The position numbers and the translations under genes were made by a program. A stretch of DNA of 27,738 nt, taken from positions 42,523 through 70,260 of the forward strand of contig KQ964517.1 in NCBI GenBank assembly GCA_001566745.1, given 5' to 3'. This document shows, one piece after another, positions 9,487 through 18,945 of the stretch (positions are counted from its first letter, which is position 1; each line of letters begins with the position of its first letter). This DNA is from Conidiobolus coronatus NRRL 28638. Lineage: Eukaryota > Entomophthoromycota > Entomophthoromycetes > Entomophthorales > Conidiobolaceae. The notes beneath the pieces were generated by a model. It saw only the letters and a list, made by a program, of their open reading frames with translations. It was not told the origin of the DNA and ran no database searches.

Positions 9487-11194
9487 TTATTGGAAATCTC
9501 TAGCCGACCTGGTGTGAGAGATATGGCTTGAGTCAGTGGCCAAATGATGGTTTCCAGCAATGTGAGATTGGGAAAAGGAAGGATTAATGGAGCTGTTCAT
9601 GTACATTGACTGGCTACCTCCAAGTCCACCTTGCTGGAATTGTGGTTGAGGAAGATTCGGCGGGAATTGGGTGCTATGAAGTGCCTGCTGTTGTTTGAGC
9701 AATTGGAGCTGAAGCTGATATTCCTGAGGTGTTAGACTCTGATTAGATAAATAATTTGAGCTACCACTTCCTCCAGTATGGGCTGGTGCTTGGATTCCAG
9801 TGCCATTTGAAAACTGATTGGATTGAACTCCAGAGTACTGATATTGAGGTTGATGATAATTTGACCTATCTAGAACATATTCTGGTAACACTGTAAATGT
9901 TTCGGTGCGAGTTTTCCATATTTTAATGTCAAATATAAGACAATCAGTAAGCTCAAAGCCATTTCCTCTTGGAATGGGATCGGTTTCAGCGTCAGGTAAA
10001 AACCATAGTTTGAAAGGAATGTAATATTTCCAGTTTCGAATTAGTAAATGCTGAGCTGCAAGCTCTTGAAGGTTATCCTGAGGAATGTTATAAAATATAT
10101 AAAAAAGGGTGGCGTCAGAGAAGAGTGGGATTTTTACAGCTGGAGAGGTGATGTTGACCATTTTATAGCATTCTGGAAGCGTGAAAGGAGGGTCAGTTGG
10201 AGGGTTAGGTGGTGGTGGTGCGTTTTCCGTCCAGGGAGAAGTGAAGTTTTGATGCAAGCTATATTAGTGAATTAAAACAAAATTTTTGTAAAGTTTAAAT
10301 AACTATATTACTTGCGAGATTCTGTATCTAAATCAAGCTTCTTTAAATCAACACCTAAAGCTAATAAATTCACTATAGGGTCTTCTTTTTTCACTACAGA
10401 GCTAAGATAATCTAAACCATAATAAGAAAAATCTTGGTCTTGGCTATCTTCTTGCTTACGAAGACCGGAAGAAGCTTTTGAAGCGTAACTTGTCTATAAT
10501 TTATTCATTAGTAAAAGTAGCTGTAAGTGCTAATGTATAGAAAAGTACCTGTTCAGCTTCTGAAGTTACAGAGCCATTAGATTTTGAATGCGCTAAAAAT
10601 AAAAGATAAAGATTAAAACAATAAAATTAAAAATCTTATACTTATTTTACTTGTATTTTTGTTTTCAGAAGATTTTGACCCTAATAATAAAATTATTAGC
10701 ATTTAGTGAATATAGACTAGTCAATTATGAATACCTAATTCGTGAGAGATTGGAATCGGAGAGCGTGTGCTAGCTTGAGCATTGTTGGAGGGAAGATGAG
10801 AGAAATTATCTCTTAGAGACTCAGTTTGAAAATGAGAATTATTCACTCCGCTACCACCTAAAGAAGGAAAATCTGAGAGATCTAAACCTTCGCTAGAAAT
10901 TGAAGAACCAATATTTTTAAATAGGCTGGCTCCTGCCCAATTAGCTTTGGAAAAATTAGTCAACAGATTAATGGAGGAAAAGGGGGAAATTACTTGATCG
11001 AGAGGCCATTTTTGCTGAAGGGCCTTGAAGAGAGTTTTTAAATATTGAGTTTGTAGAAAAAAGAGAGTCTGTTCCTGAATTTATTCCAACTGAAATAATA
11101 TTTAGCTCTATTTTAAATTCAAACTAAGTGTTTTTAAAATACCTGTAGATTGAAAACGACTTGAACCGTTTGACTTTATAGTATTATTTTGCAT
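9487..11194 (-). CDS. CCR4-NOT complex subunit NOT2
   Basis: Seven exons on the minus strand: 11143-11194, 10994-11089, 10735-10944, 10642-10680, 10549-10592, 10312-10493 and 9487-10258. Introns are 49-55 nt. The product is 464 residues and phases agree throughout. The N-terminal half is low-complexity and contains DLSDFPSL (71-78), the short conserved block seen before the helical region in NOT2 proteins. Residues around 165-215 hold the helical connector ending in a version of the conserved LxPxFxSPW segment (NFTSPW). The NOT box (NOT2/3/5 domain) lies at about 251-336, with FYNIPQDNLQELAAQ and RNWKYYIPFKLWF. NOT2 and NOT3/5 pair through NOT boxes and dock on NOT1, forming a module for mRNA deadenylation, decay and transcription control. 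Unusually, the protein does not stop after the NOT box: about 128 residues rich in Q, S, N, G and H follow (337-464). Exon 2 to exon 3 uses an AAG acceptor. Confidence 0.92.
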
Positions 11195-13427
11195 GTAATA
11201 TTGCTAGCAATATTAAGTTCACTTTCCTAATAATTTTTTTAAATCTATAGAAATATACTATATTAAAATTAATTATATTTTATTTAAAATAAAAGTAATA
11301 TATAATTACTTTTATTTTTAAACTTCAAAAAATTTAAGGTAAAAGAATTAAAAGTCAAACAGAGTGATTCATAAACGACTCTATTGTTGATCAAATCACG
11401 TGATATCGCTAGCCTATAAATTGCTTTATTTTCCCATAATTTTATTTTAATATTGATTAATATCAAAAATATTGTTATGATATATATTGAATTTATTATT
11501 ACTCAATGCTATAAGGCCATCTTCAAATTATGCACTATATAATACATTTACGTGGTCCAATGAAATAGTTTTCCTACATATTAATATCATTTTTACTTTA
11601 AAGCATTCATTTACTCAAAATCTCTAGTTTTACCTGAAAAGCTAACTTGGTTATTACGTATTCAAAATGTTGATATTTAAATTGTGAAAAATATTTATTA
11701 GAATAATTATTCTACCTAAGCTTCATNNNNNNNNNNNNNNNNNNNNNNNNNNNNNNNNNNNNNNNNNNNNNNNNNNNNNNNNNNNNNNNNNNNNNNNNNN
11801 NNNNNNNNNNNNNNNNNNNNNNNNNNNNNNNNNNNNNNNNNNNNNNNNNNNNNNNNNNNNNNNNNNNNNNNNNNNNNNNNNNNNNNNNNNNNNNNNNTAA
11901 TACTTAATTACTTATATTCAACTTTATATAAATTTATCAAGCTAGAAAGACATAACCAAATAAGATCAAAGACTCAATAGAAACATTAAAATGATGTAGC
12001 ATACTATGCAAAAATATGATAATATGCAACTAACATAAGAATTTTAATATATTGCCTATAGCCATTATTTAAAGCAGTTTCCATTACAGAAAACGATTAA
12101 TTTGAAACATTTATGCTAATAACCTTTTTATTAAACTATATTTGATGTAAAAATTTAAAAAATGTAGAAACCTAGATATATTGATTATCTCTAAGGTTTG
12201 ATAATAAGATATGAAAAGAGTTAATCTTAATATTTTATGCCTTAATAAACATAAAATCCATTTTCATTAACAATATAGAAGCAAGTTAATTTATTATATC
12301 TAATATTTTACAAAGCTAGATTGCGATATAATGAATGTATATGTATTTAATAAGATAACAGTTGTATAATTACATCTAAGATATTAAAATTAAAAGTTTC
12401 GACTCGAACTAGATTAAAGATTCGATTCGAGGTATATTTAAAAAAAATATATAGAATAGTAATGTTTAATTAAATGTGGGCTTGAGTATTAAAATTTTTA
12501 GAGAAGCTAAAAGCTGCTGTAATATAATAGTTGTTTAACTATTAGACAAATTTCCAAAAACCCTAGGTTGATCTATAGGAAAGCTTTACAGTAAAGTTGC
12601 TATAGCTTTATAGTATAACAACTATATCTATATAAGTGTTAAAATAATTACTAGATATATATTTTACCGATTTCCATAATTCTAAATAATAAAAATAAAA
12701 AGTGATTAGTATTTATAGATCTAAAAATGAACACAAATAACCAAACACTATGTTAAAATATCTAGCGAACAAGTACTATCTAGTTAAGTAGATTTAAAAG
12801 TAAAACATATACAGTTAATAAAAGATTAAAACTGTGATATTTGATCAAGTAAAACAAAATATTGAGTAGATCTGCAAAATAAATTCGAAAAAAGTAGATC
12901 TTGTTTGAGCAAAGACTCCCAATAGTATAAAAGTATCCCCATAGTTTAAATAAAAGCTAATTTTAGGAATTTAAATTCATAATAAGTATATGAAATTGAT
13001 CTAAAAAACATTTAAGATCTCGATCTTCACTGATCTAAAAAAATCTGAAGTCTGGATAAATATAGTGGGATCAAGATTTCAGACTTAAGCTCTAGTATTA
13101 GTTAGCCTATTAATTGTAAAGGTTTCGAAGATACTAGCTACCCAAATAATAATCCTATACTCAAGTATACCACAATATTTCAAAATAAATTCAACGCCAA
13201 AAGTTGAAATCTCAATAAATATTAACCATTTGTACTTCAGTATTCGGTTTAAGAATATGTATTAATTTTAAAAGGGCAATCTAATAGTGTTTAGTAGGAT
13301 TTACATCTTGGTATTGGGTTAATATGCTAGAAAATAATTTAAGGATATGTTACCAGGTACCTCGGGATCAACTTTCGCATTTATTCAACTGCCAGTGTTG
13401 GAAATTGGCCAAATAAATTGAAAGAAA
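11195..13427. other. Long intergenic region with assembly gap
   Basis: About 2.2 kb upstream of NOT2 and downstream of uL13, interrupted by unknown bases. The visible parts are AT-rich without recognisable coding sequence. A minus-strand open frame near 11284-11466 has no family features and an AT-driven composition, so I do not call it a gene. There is a cluster of TTCGA motifs at 12398-12430, including the palindrome TTCGACTCGAA. GATCT-containing words recur between about 12715 and 13065. A decayed repeat is possible but not shown. Confidence 0.5.
11727..11897. other. Assembly gap (171 unknown bases)
   Basis: A run of 171 N characters. Its true size and content are unknown. It lies in gene-poor AT-rich DNA, where a repeat could have broken the assembly. 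Confidence 0.99.
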
Positions 13428-14036
13428 TTAGTGACCATAAGCTTCGAGAGCCTTGGAGATGGGTTCGAGGGAAGCTTGCTTTTGTTGAACAGCCTTGACA
13501 CGGAGGGCGGCAAGGTTCTTGCGGCGTTCGTAGTAAGCAGCGGATTGGACCTTGCGCTTTTCTTCTAAGGTCTTGACAATGTCGTTGTACTTCCAGCCGA
13601 CTTCAGAGGCTAAACGGTCTAAAGTGGTGAACTTGCGACCGGGCTTGAGGCGTAAGACGCGGAGAGCTTGGGGAACAACAACGCGCTTGAGCTTATCGTA
13701 AGGAGTGGGGATACCTTCGAAAAGCTTGAGGCGATCTAAAGCTTGAGCACCACGGGCGGTCTTGTGGGGGACCATACCACGAACAACGCGGTGGAACATG
13801 CGGGAGGGAGCGCGGAAATGGAAGGGACCACGACGGGGGTTGACAATACAACGCTTGTTCAAGTACTTGGAGTAAAGCATCTTGTTACGGAAGTGAGATC
13901 CGGAGATGTTGATCAATTCACAACGGACAACAACAACCTTTTGACCAGATAAGATTTGCTTGGAAACAATACTGGCTAAACGGCCTAATAAGTGACCTTT
14001 ACCATCAATAATAACTACTTTATCGAAATCGGACAT
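13428..14036 (-). CDS. 60S ribosomal protein uL13 (L13a/L16)
   Basis: One uninterrupted exon of 202 residues ending in TAA, close to the family length of about 200. The sequence starts [16 protein letters not shown], contains [18 protein letters not shown] and [19 protein letters not shown], and ends in a lysine/arginine-rich helix. This is characteristic of eukaryotic uL13, a component of the large ribosomal subunit near the exit side of the 60S. Codon use is very different from neighbouring genes: C- or G-ending codons such as AAG, CGC, CTC, GTC and TTG are preferred and the local GC is much higher. That fits translational selection on a highly expressed gene. It is also the longest exon run without an intron among the core genes here except the RING gene and the last P4-ATPase exon. 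Divergent from Yae1 with 262 bp between start codons. Confidence 0.97.
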   Translation of the reverse strand: MSDFDKVVIIDGKGHLLGRLASIVSKQILSGQKVVVVRCELINISGSHFRNKMLYSKYLNKRCIVNPRRGPFHFRAPSRMFHRVVRGMVPHKTARGAQALDRLKLFEGIPTPYDKLKRVVVPQALRVLRLKPGRKFTTLDRLASEVGWKYNDIVKTLEEKRKVQSAAYYERRKNLAALRVKAVQQKQASLEPISKALEAYGH

Positions 14037-14084
14037 GCTGTATAAATTGAAGAGTTGAATTTAATGCTCCAAGTAAAGGTATTC

Positions 14085-14092
14085 GGGCAAAA
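14085..14092. promoter_or_regulatory. GGGCAAAA motif, copy 1
   Basis: An 8-bp GC-containing word in the shared uL13/Yae1 promoter, repeated exactly at 14143-14150 in the same orientation. Its pairing within an otherwise AT-rich 262-bp spacer suggests a transcription-factor site. No factor can be named from sequence. Confidence 0.35.
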
Positions 14093-14093
14093 A

Positions 14094-14101
14094 AGGGTTA
14101 G
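14094..14101. promoter_or_regulatory. Telobox-like AGGGTTAG motif
   Basis: AGGGTTAG is a permutation of the TTAGGG telomere repeat and lies 58 bp upstream of the uL13 start. Teloboxes bound by Tbf1/TRF-type Myb proteins are known in promoters of ribosomal protein genes in several fungi and in plants. Its role here is inferred from sequence and position. Confidence 0.4.
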
Positions 14102-14142
14102 ATCTAATATCTCAGATTCCAACTAAAAAGAGGGAGGTTATT

Positions 14143-14150
14143 GGGCAAAA
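14143..14150. promoter_or_regulatory. GGGCAAAA motif, copy 2
   Basis: Second exact copy of the GGGCAAAA word, 58 bp from the first and about 107 bp from the uL13 start codon. It lies near the middle of the divergent spacer and so could serve either gene. Confidence 0.35.
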
Positions 14151-14298
14151 TTTCTCTAGCCATGAGATGAATGTATAATCTGATTGAAATTGTGGGATAC
14201 CCGTGTTTTCATTTTAGTTCGAATCAATGTGGAATTTATTAAGTGTGGTAAATTACTTTTGCTAATTGATTACTCTTTATATTAAATAAAGCTATAAA

Positions 14299-14950
14299 AT
14301 GACTTCCGAAGATAATCTTTCTAGCTATTCTGATGATATTTTTATCGAAGATGATATTGAAAACAGCGACTATGAATCAAGGTTGCATTCTAATTTAATG
14401 AATCAATTAAAAATAAATTTTGAAAAAGTAAATTTTAATTAATTTCAATTGAATTATAAATTTATATAAAACTTCTTATTCTATTTCTATCTTATAGGAA
14501 GGTTTTAGAGAGGGAATTTTAACTACTAAAGATAAATTTGTACAAGGCGGCTTTGACCAAGGTTTTGAAGAAGGATTAAATTTTGGAGGCTTATCAGGCC
14601 AACTAATGGGCGCCAGCTGGTATTTTTATTTTTTAAAATATTAGATGAAATAAGGTTGATTTTGATGATTTAGGGCATTAAAGCATTTAAAACTACTTGA
14701 AGAAGCAGATGCTGAGAGTCTTTGCAATCAGGTGCAAGAATTGGATTTCGAAGAGCTAATAGACAAAGAGTATTTTAAGAGCCACCCAGTTGGAGAAAGC
14801 GAAGCTAATGATAACTTCAGAGGGTGGAAAGAACTATTGCCTGATATAAATTTATCAGAAACTCAAGAAAACCAATACTACTTTAAAGAGTGGTATACAA
14901 AATGTAGAGCAGATATCAATCAGAAAATGAATGATGTTAATGCACAATAG
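14299..14950 (+). CDS. Yae1-domain protein (deca-GX3), ABCE1/Rli1 Fe-S maturation adaptor
   Basis: Three exons: 14299-14427, 14498-14619 and 14674-14950. Introns are 70 and 54 nt; the product is 175 residues. After an acidic N-terminus, residues about 44-80 carry the spaced-glycine signature EGFREGILTTKDKF then QGGFDQGFEEGLNFGGLSG. This matches the Yae1_N domain with its GX3 repeats, and closely follows Yae1 rather than its partner Lto1. In yeast and human, Yae1 and Lto1 form an adaptor that recruits the cytosolic iron-sulfur targeting complex to ABCE1/Rli1, the ribosome-recycling ATPase. The C-terminal part, from about residue 84, is acidic and helical and not recognisable to me. It is divergent from uL13. 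The first intron is the longest well-supported one in the window. Family call is firm; function is by homology. Confidence 0.88.
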
Positions 14951-16720
14951 ATATAATAAGTAAATATGTATATGAATTTATAAAATGTATAGACCATAAT
15001 CATTTTTAATCTATATCAACGATTCAATTTATTTATATTTTTTAATGTTGAAATACATTCTACTAAGTTCATATTTTATATGATAAGCTGGCGACAAATC
15101 ATATATGTATATATATAACTAGTAAATTTAAATCAAATTCATAAAACAAGTCAAATCTATTATAATTTCTAAAAATGACTTTTATAACTGTTAAGCTTTA
15201 CTATGTAAGAGTTATTGGCATTGTTCTCCACTTCGCTATAACCAATAGCTTTTATATCTGATTAAATATCTAATGATACTATGCAATCAAACTATAACTC
15301 ATTATGGATTTTCTATATACTATATTAATCAGTAGTTTTTCAATGTCCAGCAGATATCATTTAAATTCTAAAATTTAGATATAATTTTAAATATAATCAT
15401 AGATAATATTAGAATTACTATGAGTCTTGAAATTGAATTTTATGGATGAAATTCGTCAAATATTAGAGTTAATATGAAGGACTCTGGTTAAAACGAGGAA
15501 AACTTGTAATATTTTTGATTTTCAGTTGCTTAAAGTTTATTAAAGAATAACTTTTATTAGTTAAAGTTGACAATATAGTATTCTAATATGATATTATCAT
15601 CAACTATCTATTAAATAATGACTATACACGATGAAAACTTGATTTAAAAAAATTAAAATTTTGAAGAGAGCTCATACAAAATTTGAACCAAGTTAACCAT
15701 AATCTTTCATATTTTGTTATACATTTAAGCTTTAATATTTTAATATATATTATATCAAGTATTATGTAAAATTATTAAACTAAGCCTATATTAGTGAATA
15801 TATATTAGAACTGGAATTTAAATCTTTGAGATTTTATTTGATATGATATAACTAAAACTGTTTAAATTATTAAGCTATTATATATTGATTCATTTGAATG
15901 TAAACCCAAATAAAAGTTGTCCAATTATTTAATTAGTTTTTATATAAATACTTGGACAAATCTATTTTTATATAAACAATTTAAATTTTTAATTTAAATT
16001 TCTGCCAAATTTAGTAAATTATTATGTGTAAATTTTTAATTGAATGATTATTATAAAAATGTGGCATGTTTATTGTACATAGTATTGTTACAATATTTTT
16101 ATGAGGTAAAGATTGAAAAAAACATTGATGCTATTTCTAATATATTCTAATATGCTTTGAATATAACTTATAAAATATTTATTATTAGACAAAAGCTATT
16201 GAACACTTCAATATAAATGATCAAAAGCAAATTAAAGGATATTTTTACCAAATAACGCTGTTTGTTTATGTGTGCATTTGATTTGGTTAATATTTGGTGA
16301 ATTTATTTTTGTTGAGAGCTTAAAATTAGCTTGCAAATTAAGTTCTCAGAATGAATTAAATCTCAATAAGAGTATAGTGACTTTCATTTAAACATTCAAT
16401 GTGTAATGAAGTTAAATTAGATGTAGCTGTGGTAATTTTAGATTCTATACTTTAAATTTTTTTGAAAACAAATCATTAATATTAGCTTCAGAATATTTAT
16501 GTAATGATGATTTAATTGATTGACTATTTTTTGCTTTTACCATTAATAGGGTCCAATTAAATTTAATTAGGCATTTGGAGTGATTAATTATTCCAAGTTA
16601 AACCATAATTAGCATTTAAATAGATTAAATATATTTTATTAGTAATAAGTAGTCTATTTACTTCTTTATTTTCCTTTTCTATATCTACTTCACCTTTTTT
16701 AATATAAAAATAATAGTTTT
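14951..16720. other. Intergenic region without genes
   Basis: About 1.8 kb of AT-rich DNA between the Yae1 and PROPPIN genes, both on the plus strand. Reading both strands, I see no frame with family similarity, no RNA gene and no clear repeat. The last 60 bases hold the pyrimidine-rich tract before the PROPPIN start. Confidence 0.55.
16661..16700 (+). promoter_or_regulatory. Pyrimidine-rich tract upstream of PROPPIN gene
   Basis: A C/T-dominated stretch ending about 20 bp before the ATG at 16721, like those before three other plus-strand genes here. The core-promoter role is inferred. Confidence 0.4.
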
Positions 16721-18266
16721 ATGATAATAAATAACGCTTACAGCCCCCAAGACTTGTTACTCTATTTAAATTATAATCAAGATTTTGGATGTTTTTCAGT
16801 TGGTTTAGAAAATGGTTTTAGGATATTTAATTGCGACCCTGTTAAAGAGAAAATGAGAAAAGAGTTTGAAGATGGTGGGGGTATTGGACTTGTTGAAATG
16901 CTTTTTCGCTGTAATTACTTGGGACTAGTAGGGGGTGGTAGGAACCCTAAATTTCCCCCGAATAAAGTAATCATATGGGACGATCTAAAAGGAAAGCCTG
17001 TTGTTGAGCTAGAATTTAGGTCAGTTGTTAGAAATGTAAAATTAAGAAGGGACAGGTAATTATTATGAAATTTCTTTATACTTGACTAAATTAATTGTTT
17101 AGAATTGTTGCTATACTTTCTAACAAAGTATTTGTTTATACTTTTGGAGCTTCTCCTCAGAAACTTTTTACTCTAGAAACTTATAATAATGATAAAGGTA
17201 TTTTGATTTTTTTATAATATATGCATATTCTTATTTTATTTTAGGACTCGTTGCAGTTTCAACTTCTAATCACTCAGCCGTTATGGCTATTCCAGGAAGG
17301 CAAAAAGGCGTTGTTCAAATAGTTAATTTAAATACAGCTGGCCATCCAACTTCATTTTCACTATCAGAGCCATATCCTGCAAGCAATCCGGTTATCACAC
17401 TGATATCGGCACATACAACACAGCTATCTTTTATTGCACTCAATGCCGAAGGAACGAGACTTGCCACTGCTAGTGAAAAGGTTAATTTTACTAATTAGCT
17501 GAATTCTGTATTATAATCTAACTTGACTTGTTTAGGGTACTTTGGTCCGAGTGTTTGAAACTTCTAACGGTCGTCTTTTACACGAGTTGAGAAGAGGTGT
17601 TGATAGAGCTGATATATTTAGGTATGGTTAAATATAAATACTAGCTTTCTCAGTATTAATAGCTTTATTTAGTATTTCGTTTAATTCAAACTCTACTAGA
17701 CTTTGTGTGTCTTCAGATAAAGGAACAGTCCACATTTTTAATTTGGATGGAGATGCAAGTCACGATGTCCCATTCAGTGATGAACAATCTATGGCATCCT
17801 CATTTAATTCATCGCTATCCAATCAAGATCACTCATTGTAATTTATTGTATAAGTTGTATCTATTTATAGAATAACCGATTTAATTATTTAGAAGTTCAA
17901 GCATTGGAAACCGTCATTCAAGGTAATATTAATATATAAAGTTTCTTATCAAGTTCGTCACTAACTTATATCTAGCTTCTCATTTATGAAGGACTTACTT
18001 CCTAAGTATTTTTCATCACAGTGGAGCTTTGCCCACTTCAGGGTTAACAACGAGGTTAAATGTATATGCGCATTTAGCCCTGAGCACGATTCTAATCAAT
18101 TAACAGGTATATATGTCACGATATTTTTATTAACGATAATATAACATTTCTTCTAGTTCTTTGTGCTGATGGAGGTTATTATAAAGTCTGTTTTGACCCT
18201 ATAAAAGGAGGCGAATGCGAAAGAATCTCATATAGAAAGTTTTTATCAGATTTATCAAATGATTAA
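16721..18266 (+). CDS. PROPPIN WD40 protein, Hsv2/WIPI3 (WDR45B) type
   Basis: Eight exons: 16721-17055, 17103-17197, 17245-17480, 17536-17621, 17673-17837, 17893-17922, 17976-18106 and 18157-18266. Introns are 47-55 nt; the product is 395 residues. It is a seven-bladed beta propeller. Diagnostic segments include [20 protein letters not shown] then [25 protein letters not shown], the phosphoinositide-binding motif LRRG (240-243) and [14 protein letters not shown] in blade 6. LRRG with its neighbours forms the two sites for PI3P and PI(3,5)P2, which place these proteins on phagophores, endosomes and vacuoles for autophagy. The NPKFPPNK block marks the Hsv2/WIPI3/WIPI4 branch rather than Atg18 proper. 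The blade 6 loop has a serine-rich insert (about 285-325), and exon 6, only 30 nt, lies in it. Identification is strong; the Hsv2 versus WIPI3 label is only a name choice. Confidence 0.94.
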
Positions 18267-18945
18267 TTATTGTACTATGTTTTAAATTGTTATGTATATG
18301 TTTTATATATTTACCAATAAATTATCTCAAATTAACAATGCTAAGTAAGATTAAAAAGTTAATGTATTAAAAATAATATTACCAACCTGATATCAAATAT
18401 TAATGACTATATTGTATAACCAGAATATTTATAATAAATAATTCAAATAGTACCACGAAAGTATTACCAAGTGTTTTTAAAGAGGTCTATAACTAAATAC
18501 GTAGTACCTCTATTTGAGCTATATTTTAACATATAATAATATTTATATGTTTAAGTTAATTTTTTTGTAAATTATTGACTGTAAAGATAATTAATACAAA
18601 ACCAATAGCTTTAACAGAAACTAATTATAATCAATTATATATTGTTCATTCATTTTTACAAACATAAAATGGGACTTAAGCGCAGAATATATCGTATATA
18701 ATATTTTATTTATACATAAATAACACTATAGTAAAACATTTTACAAGACAACATAATAAAATTTTACATTCTGCACAATATGATATTTATAAGCTGTTAT
18801 GTAACATGAGTAATTAAATAATTAAATACCCATAATTAATTTGCTCAAAGTGCGTCTATAAATTAAGAAAATGTAATCAATCAGATTTATATAAATAACT
18901 TTTAAATTTATAAATCTATATATAAAAAATAATTGAATAAACAAT
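18267..18945. other. Intergenic region without genes
   Basis: About 680 bp of AT-rich DNA between the PROPPIN stop and the POLD2 start, on the same strand. It must contain one 3' UTR and one promoter. I see no specific motif I would support. A minus-strand frame over 18822-19010 overlaps the first POLD2 exons and has no family features. Confidence 0.55.

Noticed and set aside
10048-10275. Plus-strand open frame antisense to NOT2
   Set aside because: Lies over the conserved NOT box of the minus-strand gene and has no features of its own.
11284-11466. Small minus-strand open frame of 60 codons
   Set aside because: No family features; composition is what AT-rich non-coding DNA gives, and there is no promoter or splice context.
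13743-13952. Plus-strand open frame inside uL13
   Set aside because: Antisense to a certain ribosomal protein gene. It is open only because the gene is GC-rich with few stops in other frames.
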